Shown here: piece by piece, positions 10,204 through 18,616 of the stretch
How positions within the stretch are numbered: the first letter of the stretch is position 1
Layout of the letters: each line of letters begins with the position of its first letter
From: Candidatus Avimonas faecium
GTDB lineage: Bacteria; Bacillota; Clostridia; Oscillospirales; Acutalibacteraceae
Direction: 5' to 3'
NCBI GenBank assembly: GCA_904419005.1
Contig: CAJFQI010000002.1
Location: 1-64,000 of the forward strand
DNA length: 64,000 bases
Made by a program: the position numbers and the translations under genes
The notes under the pieces: generated by a model
The model's database searches: none
Seen by the model: the letters and a program-made list of their open reading frames with translations, nothing else
What the model was told of the DNA's origin: nothing

Positions 10204-10258
10204 CGGGACGGAGGCAGGATGCGCTTGCGGCTGTCCCTGGAGCTGCACGTTTCCCTCG

Positions 10259-10286
10259 GCGGTCTGCCGGCCGGCAGACCGCTTTT
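10259..10286 (+). terminator. Terminator after galK
   Basis: 24-bp perfect palindrome GCGGTCTGCCGGCCGGCAGACCGC followed by TTTT. Confidence 0.75.
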
Positions 10287-10540
10287 GGCGTGCTTGGCGC
10301 CTTCGGCTTTTGCCTTCCCGCGCTTTCACACCTTATTTATGCCTTTTCATGCCTCTGCGCTTTCCCGGCGGAAGCCGGTCCCGTTCCTGCTTGACGGCGG
10401 TCTTTCCCCGTTGGAGCGTGCCGCGGATAGGATTATCCAGCAGGGGAGAGCGCGGGAAAGGGCAGGCGTTTCGTCCTTATTCTCCGAAAGTTTTTCAAGG
10501 GGCTTCTTCATAATCTGTACATAAATTTTTTGCCGTCCAA

Positions 10541-10569
10541 TTGCATTTCCGCGGTGGATACGGTATAAT
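10541..10569 (+). promoter_or_regulatory. sigma-A-like promoter for oadG-oadB
   Basis: TTGCAT-N17-TATAAT. Confidence 0.7.
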
Positions 10570-10778
10570 AATACTATTCTTTTATACTGGGCGGGAATGG
10601 GGTTTGCCCCTCCTTTTGTCCAAGATTTGGCTGCAAGCGATCCGGAGCCGGCGCGAGAAGCGCCTTGGCGGCGGCCCTTTGCGACGGGGACTTGAGAAAG
10701 GGCCGGCGCCGGTTCGGACGGTTCCCCGTGCCTTGGGGGCCGCTTCCCGGAGGGGTGCTTGCAGGCCGGGAGAAAGGA

Positions 10779-11198
10779 ATGGTTGTGGAGATGGAAAACG
10801 CATTCAGGGCGCTGGCCGCGGCGGGAAATGCGGGCGAGGTCTTAGGCAGTGCCGGCATGACGGTCCTCATCGGGCTGGTGGTCGTGTTCGCCGTATTGAT
10901 TTTGTTGACCTTTATTTTCTGGCTGTTTGGAAAGATTATGTCCGGTTCCGGGAGCAGGACGGCCCCGTCGCCGGAACCGAAGCCAGCGGCAGCAGCTCCG
11001 GCGGTTTCCGCCCCGGCGCCGGCCGTCCCGGTCGCGGCGGAAGGGATCAGCGAGGAAGTGGTGGCTGCCATCGCGGCCGCGGTGGCCTCGCTGGCGCCGG
11101 AGGGCAAACGGTATGCCGTACGGCGCGTCACCCGTGCGGCCGGCGGGCGTCCGGTCTGGGCCGCCGCCGGCTTGGCGGAAAACACCCGCCCCTTCTGA
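10779..11198 (+). CDS. OadG-family (gamma/delta-like) small subunit of Na+-translocating decarboxylase
   Basis: Single N-terminal TM helix (GMTVLIGLVVVFAVLILLTFIFWLFGKIM) followed by Ala/Pro-rich linker; adjacent to beta subunit. Confidence 0.75.
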   Translation: MVVEMENAFRALAAAGNAGEVLGSAGMTVLIGLVVVFAVLILLTFIFWLFGKIMSGSGSRTAPSPEPKPAAAAPAVSAPAPAVPVAAEGISEEVVAAIAAAVASLAPEGKRYAVRRVTRAAGGRPVWAAAGLAENTRPF

Positions 11199-11295
11199 CG
11201 GGACGCGCCGGGAAGCCCGCCTGACCGGAAGGGACGGCGGGCCGGCGCACAGCCAATGAAGAAAACGGGATTCCCCCACGAAAGGACGGACGGCA

Positions 11296-12582
11296 ATGGG
11301 TGCTCTTTGGCAAGCAATTCAAGATATCCTCACACAGTCTGGCTTTGCCAAGCTGTTCAATTTTCAAGAGGGCGGCTGGAAAAACCTGATCATGATCGGC
11401 ATTTCCTGCTTCCTGATGTACCTGGCGATCAAGAAGCAGTTTGAGCCGCTGCTCCTGCTGCCGATTGCCTTCGGCATGCTCCTGGTCAACCTGCCGCTTG
11501 GCCTGGTGATGGACCCGCAGCATAATACCCTTGATCCGCTGAATGCACAGGAACTGGCCCATCTACAGCAGGGGATATACGACGAGGTATACCCGATTTT
11601 TGAAATGAACGGCCAGTATTACTGGCAGCATTTTGAAACCGGCGGGCTGCTTTGGTATCTGTACCAGGGCGTGAAATTCGGCATTTACCCGCCGCTGATC
11701 TTCCTGGGCATCGGCTGCATGACCGATTTCGGCCCGCTGATCGCCAACCCCAAGAGCTTCCTGCTCGGTGCGGCGGCCCAGCTTGGCATCTTCGTCACCT
11801 TCTTCGGCGCGATGGCGCTGAGCCTGACCGGCGTTGACGCTATTGACTTTAGTCAACAGGAAGCGGCCTCTATCGCAATTATCGGCGGCGCGGACGGCCC
11901 GACAGCCATCTGGCTGACCACTAAGCTGGCGCCGGGTCTCCTGGGCCCGATCGCGATCGCAGCGTATTCGTATATGGCGCTGGTGCCGATTATCCAGCCG
12001 CCGATCATGCGCCTGCTGACCACCAAAAAGGAACGCTCGGTCGTGATGGATCAGCTCCGCCCGGTCTCCAAAACCGAGAAGATCCTGTTCCCGATCTTCG
12101 TCACCCTGATCGTCGTCCTCCTGCTGCCGAGCGCGGCGGCGCTGGTGGGGATGCTGATGCTCGGCAACCTCTTCCGCGAAAGCGGCGTGGTGGAGCGGAT
12201 CAGCAAAACGGCGCAGAACGAGCTGATGAACATCATCACTATCTTCCTTGGTGTGACGGTCGGCGCGACGGCGAACGCCCAGGCGTTCCTGCAGCTGCGC
12301 ACTCTGCTGATTATCGGCCTTGGTTTGATCGCCTTTGCCTTCGGTACGGCGGGCGGTGTGCTGTTCGGCAAGCTGATGTATGTGGTCACCAAGGGCAAGG
12401 TTAACCCGCTGATCGGCTCGGCCGGCGTGTCCGCGGTGCCGATGGCGGCCCGTGTGTCCCAGAAGGTCGGCCAGAGGGAGAACCCGGGCAACTTCCTGCT
12501 GATGCACGCGATGGGCCCGAACGTATCCGGCGTCATCGGCTCGGCCGTGGCGGCCGGCGTGCTGCTCACGCTGTTCGGATAA
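11296..12582 (+). CDS. Sodium-ion-translocating decarboxylase subunit beta
   Basis: AIIGGADGPTAIWLTTKLAP, GSAGVSAVPMAARVSQKVGQ, NPGNFLLMHAMGPNVSGVIGSAVAAG motifs. Confidence 0.93.
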   Translation: MGALWQAIQDILTQSGFAKLFNFQEGGWKNLIMIGISCFLMYLAIKKQFEPLLLLPIAFGMLLVNLPLGLVMDPQHNTLDPLNAQELAHLQQGIYDEVYPIFEMNGQYYWQHFETGGLLWYLYQGVKFGIYPPLIFLGIGCMTDFGPLIANPKSFLLGAAAQLGIFVTFFGAMALSLTGVDAIDFSQQEAASIAIIGGADGPTAIWLTTKLAPGLLGPIAIAAYSYMALVPIIQPPIMRLLTTKKERSVVMDQLRPVSKTEKILFPIFVTLIVVLLLPSAAALVGMLMLGNLFRESGVVERISKTAQNELMNIITIFLGVTVGATANAQAFLQLRTLLIIGLGLIAFAFGTAGGVLFGKLMYVVTKGKVNPLIGSAGVSAVPMAARVSQKVGQRENPGNFLLMHAMGPNVSGVIGSAVAAGVLLTLFG

Positions 12583-12602
12583 ATCACCAATTGGAATATC
12601 CG

Positions 12603-12639
12603 GGGGAAAGGGCGGATAAGGTCCGTTCTTTCCCCTTTT
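12603..12639 (+). terminator. Terminator after oadB
   Basis: GGGGAAAG...CGGA/TCCG...CTTTCCCC-TTTT. Confidence 0.7.
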
Positions 12640-12758
12640 CCGTCCCTAAGGGCGGGGACGGATTTTCGACAAGGCGAAAGCCCCAAACCTGCCGGCCTTC
12701 CGGCGTCGGGCGGCCCGCAATGGGATGAACGGTTGATGAAATAGGGAGGAGAGGCGTT

Positions 12759-15257
12759 ATGCCGGAATGGGCACAGACCTTTTGCCGTCTGCGGCGGCAG
12801 CTGATGGAGCGGGATTTTTCCCGTATGAACGACCGCCAACGGGAGGCGGTATTCTGTACGGAGGGGCCCCTGCTGATCCTGGCCGGCGCGGGGAGCGGCA
12901 AGACCACGGTGCTGGTCAACCGGATCGCCAACCTGGTCAAATATGGCAAAGCCTACGACAGCACGGCGACACCCCCGGACGTGACGCCGGAGGAGATGGC
13001 CCTGCTGGAAGCGGCGGCCGAGGGCACCGCCTCCCCCGAACAGGCGCGGCAGGCCGCCGCCCTCTGCGCGGTGGAGCCCTGCGAGCCCTGGCGGATCCTG
13101 GCCATCACCTTTACCAATAAGGCGGCGGGGGAGCTCAAGGAACGGATTTCACGCATCCTGGGGCAGGAGAGCGGCAGTGAGGTGCAGGCGAGCACCTTCC
13201 ATTCCTTCTGCGCCCGCATCCTGCGCCGGGATGGGGAGCGGCTGGGCTACTCCAGCCACTTTACCATCTACGACACCGTCGATTCCCGCTGGCTGATGAA
13301 GGACTGCATGAAGCAGTTGAACATAGAGGAAAAAACGCTCGACCATAAGGCGATCCTGTCCGAAATCGGCCGGGCCAAGGACGGGCTGCTCACCCCCGAC
13401 GAGTACAAAACCGCCGCGGGCTACGACGCGCGCCTCCGCCTGGTGGCGGAAGCCTACGGCCTGTACCAGCGCCGGCTGAAGGAGGCCGACGCGATGGATT
13501 TTGACGACCTGCTCTGCCAAACCGTCCGGCTGTTCCAGGAATGCCCGGACGTGCTGCAAAAATACCAGCGCCGCTTCCGCTATCTGATGGTTGACGAATA
13601 CCAGGACACCAACCACGCCCAATATCAGTTTATCGGGATGCTGGCGGCCGGATCGGGGAACCTCTGCGTGGTGGGGGACGACGACCAGAGCGTCTACAAA
13701 TTCCGGGGCGCGACGATTGAGAACATCCTGAACTTTGAACACCAGTTCCCCGGCTGCGCCGTAATCCGGCTGGAGCAGAACTACCGCTCGACCGGCAATA
13801 TCCTCAGCGCGGCCAACGCCGTCATCGCCAAAAACCAGCACCGCAAGGGCAAAACCCTCTGGACCGAAAACCCGGACGGGAACAAGCTCTCCCTGCATAC
13901 CCTGGATAACGAGGCCGACGAGGCGCGCTTTATCGCGGACACCATCCAGGACGGGGTGGGCGAGGGGCGCCGGTACAGCGATTTCGCGGTCCTCTACCGG
14001 GCCAACGCCCAGCACAACGTGATTGAGCGCGCCCTGACCGAAAGCGGCGTGCCCTACCGCATCATCGGCGGGCACCGTTTTTACGACACCAAGGAGGTGC
14101 GGGACGCGATGGCGTACCTCCGGCTCCTGAACAACCCGGACGACGAGGTGGCCCTCCGACGCATTATCAACGAGCCCAAGCGCGGCATCGGGGATGCGAC
14201 GGTCGATAAGGCCGCGGGGATCGCCGCCGGCCTGGGCGTGTCGATGTACGAGGTGATCGCCCACGCCGCGGACTACCCCGCCCTTTCCCGCGCGGCGAAT
14301 AAGCTGCGGCTTTTTACCGATTTGATGGACCGCCTGCGGGAGATGGCCGGCGATCCGGAGATCTCCCTCCATCTCCTTTACACCACCATGCTGGAGGCGA
14401 CCGGCTATCTGGCGATGTGGGAGCAGGCCGGGCCGGAGGAGGCCGGCCGGGTGGGAAACCTCAACGAGCTGGCGTCGTCGATCCTGAGATACGAAGAAAA
14501 AAGCCCGGAGGAGTTCCCCGAGCTGGCCGGCTTTTTGGAGGAAGCGGCGCTGATGACCGATGTGGATAATTACGACGCGGGGGCGGATTCGGTGGTGCTG
14601 ATGACCATGCACGCCGCCAAGGGGCTGGAGTTCCCGGTCGTCTTCCTGCCCGGCTTTGAGGACGGCATCTTCCCCGGCATGCAGTCGATCTTCAACCCGG
14701 AGGAGCTTGAAGAGGACCGCCGCCTGTGCTATGTGGCGATCACCCGCGCCAAGGAAAAGCTGTACATTACCAATGCGAACAGCCGGATGCTGTACGGCTC
14801 CACCAGCCGCAACCGCCCCTCCCGCTTCCTGCTGGACATCCCGGCCGAGGTAGTGGACGGGCATACGGCGCGTTCCTATGGTGCCGCCTATTATGCCCCG
14901 TCGGGCCGTACCTCGGTCGCCCACGCCGGCACCACGGGAGGCGGCTTCGGCCGGGCGGTATCGGTGGGCCGCGCCGAGGGCAGCTCGGTCATCGGCGGCT
15001 CGGCCTTCCCGGCCGCCGGGCCGGCCCGCCCGCTGGACGGCGGGGGGATCTCCGCCGGGGGAGGGGCCGCCCGCCGTCCGTCCGCCGCACCGCAGGCCCA
15101 TTGGAAGCCGGGCGACCTGGTCAGCCATAAGGTGTTCGGCGCAGGCAAGATCCTCAGCGCCGTCCCGATGGGCAACGACACCCTGCTGGAAATCGCCTTT
15201 GAGCGGGTGGGGACCAAAAAGATCATGGCCAATTTCGCCCGCCTTTCCCCCCGCTGA
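12759..15257 (+). CDS. pcrA: UvrD/PcrA-family ATP-dependent DNA helicase
   Basis: GAGSGKTTVLVNRIANLV, AITFTNKAA, VDEYQDTN, VVGDDDQSVYKFRGA, TMHAAKGLEFPVVFLPG. Confidence 0.93.
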   Translation: MPEWAQTFCRLRRQLMERDFSRMNDRQREAVFCTEGPLLILAGAGSGKTTVLVNRIANLVKYGKAYDSTATPPDVTPEEMALLEAAAEGTASPEQARQAAALCAVEPCEPWRILAITFTNKAAGELKERISRILGQESGSEVQASTFHSFCARILRRDGERLGYSSHFTIYDTVDSRWLMKDCMKQLNIEEKTLDHKAILSEIGRAKDGLLTPDEYKTAAGYDARLRLVAEAYGLYQRRLKEADAMDFDDLLCQTVRLFQECPDVLQKYQRRFRYLMVDEYQDTNHAQYQFIGMLAAGSGNLCVVGDDDQSVYKFRGATIENILNFEHQFPGCAVIRLEQNYRSTGNILSAANAVIAKNQHRKGKTLWTENPDGNKLSLHTLDNEADEARFIADTIQDGVGEGRRYSDFAVLYRANAQHNVIERALTESGVPYRIIGGHRFYDTKEVRDAMAYLRLLNNPDDEVALRRIINEPKRGIGDATVDKAAGIAAGLGVSMYEVIAHAADYPALSRAANKLRLFTDLMDRLREMAGDPEISLHLLYTTMLEATGYLAMWEQAGPEEAGRVGNLNELASSILRYEEKSPEEFPELAGFLEEAALMTDVDNYDAGADSVVLMTMHAAKGLEFPVVFLPGFEDGIFPGMQSIFNPEELEEDRRLCYVAITRAKEKLYITNANSRMLYGSTSRNRPSRFLLDIPAEVVDGHTARSYGAAYYAPSGRTSVAHAGTTGGGFGRAVSVGRAEGSSVIGGSAFPAAGPARPLDGGGISAGGGAARRPSAAPQAHWKPGDLVSHKVFGAGKILSAVPMGNDTLLEIAFERVGTKKIMANFARLSPR

Positions 15258-15509
15258 CAGGAGGGCCGTCCGTCTTAGGCGCAAAGAGGAACCGGCTGCG
15301 GAGCCCTTTCCCGGGCCTGCGGCCGGCTTTGCTTTTCCCGGTATTTCCGGGGAAAGTATTTCCGGGGGAAATAGGAGGGAAAGGGACGCTTGTCCGCCTG
15401 TTTCGCCCAAATCCGGGACAAATATAAAAATCCCGCGAACCAAACGCCGCCCGTATCATAGGATGGTAGTGAAGCAAGGCCCATTACCATATTTACGGGA
15501 GGAATCCTT

Positions 15510-16331
15510 ATGCCTGACAACAAGTACATGCAAGGCAACGGCTGCAAGGAGGCCGTCTGTATTGATGCGGGGCGCGTCTACGATTCCTGCAGCGATAAAG
15601 ACTGCCTTGAGGATCTGCGCGTATACTTTACCGAGCGGGATCAGATGGTGGTTGACCACGCGGTAAGCGTACGGGCGAAAAAGGTATGCGTCATCACGAC
15701 CTACATTGACGTCGAACCGCTCCCCTTCAACCGCGGGTATTATTCCTGCGACCTGACCTTCTTCTTTGAGGTGGAGGTCGAGGTGTATACCGGGCGCGCC
15801 TGCCCGCCCACCACGGTCTGCGGCGTCTGCGTCTTCCGCAAACGGGTCATCCTGTTTGGGAGCGAGGGCAGCGTCAAGGTGTTCACCAGCGAGTACCGCG
15901 AGGACGAGAACGACCGCCAGGAAGGCCCGTCCCGCAATCTGCCGCGGTGCAACGTCCAGATCGCGGAGCCGATTATCCTGGCCGCGAAGGTCACCGACCC
16001 CTGCGACCGCTGCGCCTGCACCTGCAAGTGCGAGTGCGAATGCGGCTGCGGCTGCATCCCGGAATGCATCTGCAACCGGTACGGCGGCAGCTTCTGCGAC
16101 CCGGACGACTGCAAGTGCGTCTATGTGTCGATCGGGATCTTCACGATCGTCCAGCTGATCCGCAACGTGCAGATGCTGGTGCCGGTCTACGACTTCTGCA
16201 TGCCCACCAAGGACTGCTCCTGCCCGACGACCGACAGTCCCTGCGACCTGTTCAAGAAGATGTGCTTCCCGGTTGACGAGTTCTTCCCGCCCCAAGCGGA
16301 CCCGAACAGCTGCGGCTGCGACCGGAAGTAA
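15510..16331 (+). CDS. Cysteine-rich conserved hypothetical protein (273 aa)
   Basis: About 31 Cys including CACTCKCECECGCGCIPECIC; good RBS (GGGAGGAA). Confidence 0.8.
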   Translation: MPDNKYMQGNGCKEAVCIDAGRVYDSCSDKDCLEDLRVYFTERDQMVVDHAVSVRAKKVCVITTYIDVEPLPFNRGYYSCDLTFFFEVEVEVYTGRACPPTTVCGVCVFRKRVILFGSEGSVKVFTSEYREDENDRQEGPSRNLPRCNVQIAEPIILAAKVTDPCDRCACTCKCECECGCGCIPECICNRYGGSFCDPDDCKCVYVSIGIFTIVQLIRNVQMLVPVYDFCMPTKDCSCPTTDSPCDLFKKMCFPVDEFFPPQADPNSCGCDRK

Positions 16332-16349
16332 ACCTGAGCAAGTGTTAAA

Positions 16350-16383
16350 AAGCCCCAGGAGACGGAAACGCCTCCTGGGGCTT
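16350..16383. terminator. Bidirectional terminator between convergent genes
   Basis: AAGCCCCAGGAG...CTCCTGGGGCTT, with an A-run on the left flank. Confidence 0.8.
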
Positions 16384-16419
16384 GCTTGCGTATTCGTACA
16401 AGGCGGGACGGCTTCCCCG

Positions 16420-18420
16420 CTACAGGCCGATGCCGCCGACCGCCTGTGCAACGGCGGTGGAGCCGAGGTACACCGGGAAGCCCGCCGCCTGCGCCTGGTC
16501 CCGGCGGAGCTCTACCGTGGCGGTGATATCCCCGGCCGCACCGCGGCGGCGCGCCTCCCCCTTCGCCGCTTCCAGGGCTTCGGAGCGTGCAAACGCTTCC
16601 GCCTGTTCCAGGTCTTCAAAGGTGCGGGGCTGGCTGCAGTATACCACATACCCGGCGGTTTCCTCTATGCCCGCGACGGGGCGCACTTCGACGCTGCGGG
16701 AAACGCAGACGTTTCCGACAACCGCCCCCAGCGCGTTGGCCACCTCGTGATGGGTGGGGATGACCGCCCGGGTGCCGAGCATCTGCGCGACCTCGGGCAG
16801 GAAGACGCGGATCGGGGCGCCCACCCCCGCCAGCGAGAAGGAGGTGCTCAGCGAGACGGAGAGGCAGCCGCCGGCGTTTCCGGCTTTCTGCCGGTCGTAC
16901 TGCTCAAGGATGCATTGCTTTATTTCGGCGCTGATGCCGTCCCGCATCCGGCCGGTCGATTCGTTTTCGATCAGGGCCTCCACCACGTTTAGGTAGATCT
17001 TCCGCCGTACCTCGTCGTACACGAGCTCGCCCAGCTCGCCAGCGGTGATCCCGAGGTTCCGGGCGACAAAGCGGGCGCCCAGGAGGGAGGCTTCGGCGTC
17101 GTAGCGGGCAAAATCCCCCCGCAGGTGCATGACGTCGGTGGGGGTGAGGCCGCAGAGCTGCACCGCCCCTTCCTTCAGCAGGCGGGAAACATTCAGGGAA
17201 TACACGTCCCTGCCCACCGCCGCGGCGGCCTGCGCGCGGGAGAGGGGGCCGTCCCTAAGTGCCCGGCAGAACGCCCGTTCCTCCGGCGTATACCGCTCCT
17301 GCCCCTCAATGTCCCGGACGAGCAGGTAGTGCTCATGCAGGTATTGGGTGTGCCGCTTCCCGCTTTCGGCCAGCTCCCGCAGGGATTCCTTTACCTGGGG
17401 GTAGCGTGCCGCGGCTACGCAGAGCGGGACCACCCGGTATTCCTCAAGGATCAGGGAGCCGTCCCGGTAATGCACGGCACTGTCCCCGCCCAAGCCGACG
17501 GTCTTGATATACAGCCCGCTGACAAAGGTTTTCCACTTGCCGATGCGCACCCCCTGGGTGACCTTGACCGGGACGCCGTCCCGCACCAGGGCGATATCGG
17601 TGGTGGTGCCGCCCATATCAACCACGATGCAGTTTTTCTCCCCCGTGAGGGCTGCGCTGCCCATCACGCTGGCGGCCGGTCCGCAAAGCAGGGTTTCAAC
17701 CGGGTGGAGCCGGGCAAAGGCCTCGGACATCAGGCTGCCGTCGCTGCGCACGATGACCGTGGAGGGGCGGAGTCCCCGGCGGTCCATAGCCGTGCGGATG
17801 GCGGCCAGGAATTCCTCAATGACGGGAAGAAGCTGGGCGTTCAGCAGGGTGCTGGCCCCGCGCTGCAGGCAGTTGAGCTCCGAAAACAGCTCATGCCCGC
17901 AGACAACCGGGATGTCAAAATATTCCCGAACGATATCCCGCGCCTGCTTTTCAATCCGCCCGCCGTTGTTCATCGCGTTTATTTCAAGGATCGCCGCGCC
18001 GTCCAGCTCCCGGAACGACTGCTGGACCCGCTGACGGAAGAGCTCCCAGTCCGGCTCCTGCCCGCCGTCCCCCGCCGATAGGCCGCCTTCCTCAAGCAGG
18101 ATTTCGTCGGCGGGAGGAAGGCCGTATTTCCCGCCCAGCTCGTCGATCACTTTGCGGTTGCCGCCGAAAAAGGCCAGCTTGGCCCGCCCGCCTTTGTTTT
18201 CCACGCAGGCGTTGGTAGCCAGCGTCGTTGACAGCGAGAGTACGCTGGCTTTGGCGAGGGCTTCGGGGGGCAGGCGGTCCAGGGCGGCGAGGATCCCCTT
18301 GGACAGGTTCTCCCGTGTGGTAAGCGCCTTGGCGGTGCCCAAGACCTCCCCCGCGTCAAAATCATACAACACGGCGTCGGTATAGGTGCCGCCGGTGTCA
18401 ATCCCGATTCCAATCTTCAT
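16420..18420 (-). CDS. Hydantoinase/oxoprolinase family protein (HyuA-like)
   Basis: MKIGIGIDTGGTYTDAVLYD; NCIVVDMGGTTTDIALV; no HyuB partner in the window. Confidence 0.85.
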   Translation of the reverse strand: MKIGIGIDTGGTYTDAVLYDFDAGEVLGTAKALTTRENLSKGILAALDRLPPEALAKASVLSLSTTLATNACVENKGGRAKLAFFGGNRKVIDELGGKYGLPPADEILLEEGGLSAGDGGQEPDWELFRQRVQQSFRELDGAAILEINAMNNGGRIEKQARDIVREYFDIPVVCGHELFSELNCLQRGASTLLNAQLLPVIEEFLAAIRTAMDRRGLRPSTVIVRSDGSLMSEAFARLHPVETLLCGPAASVMGSAALTGEKNCIVVDMGGTTTDIALVRDGVPVKVTQGVRIGKWKTFVSGLYIKTVGLGGDSAVHYRDGSLILEEYRVVPLCVAAARYPQVKESLRELAESGKRHTQYLHEHYLLVRDIEGQERYTPEERAFCRALRDGPLSRAQAAAAVGRDVYSLNVSRLLKEGAVQLCGLTPTDVMHLRGDFARYDAEASLLGARFVARNLGITAGELGELVYDEVRRKIYLNVVEALIENESTGRMRDGISAEIKQCILEQYDRQKAGNAGGCLSVSLSTSFSLAGVGAPIRVFLPEVAQMLGTRAVIPTHHEVANALGAVVGNVCVSRSVEVRPVAGIEETAGYVVYCSQPRTFEDLEQAEAFARSEALEAAKGEARRRGAAGDITATVELRRDQAQAAGFPVYLGSTAVAQAVGGIGL

Positions 18421-18542
18421 GCTTTGTCCTCCGTTGCTTTGATGGTCCCATGCGTTCCCCTTTACGGTACCCCTTCAGCCGGAGGAATGGAAGGGAGTTT
18501 TTTTGCCTTTTTGGTATTTTTCGGCGGAAATGGGGTGCCCGG

Positions 18543-18587
18543 AAAAAGCCTGCCGCCGGCCCCGTTCCCAGGGGTGCGGCGGCAGGC
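18543..18587 (-). terminator. Terminator of MFS gene
   Basis: Minus strand GCCTGCCGCC...GGCGGCAGGC-TTTTT. Confidence 0.8.
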
Positions 18588-18616
18588 GGCCTGCATTGTT
18601 CAGTCTCTCATCCCTA

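Noticed and set aside
13149-15443. 764-aa minus-strand ORF antisense to pcrA
   Set aside because: Arises from GC-rich codon structure; the plus strand encodes an unambiguous helicase and the antisense product resembles no known family.
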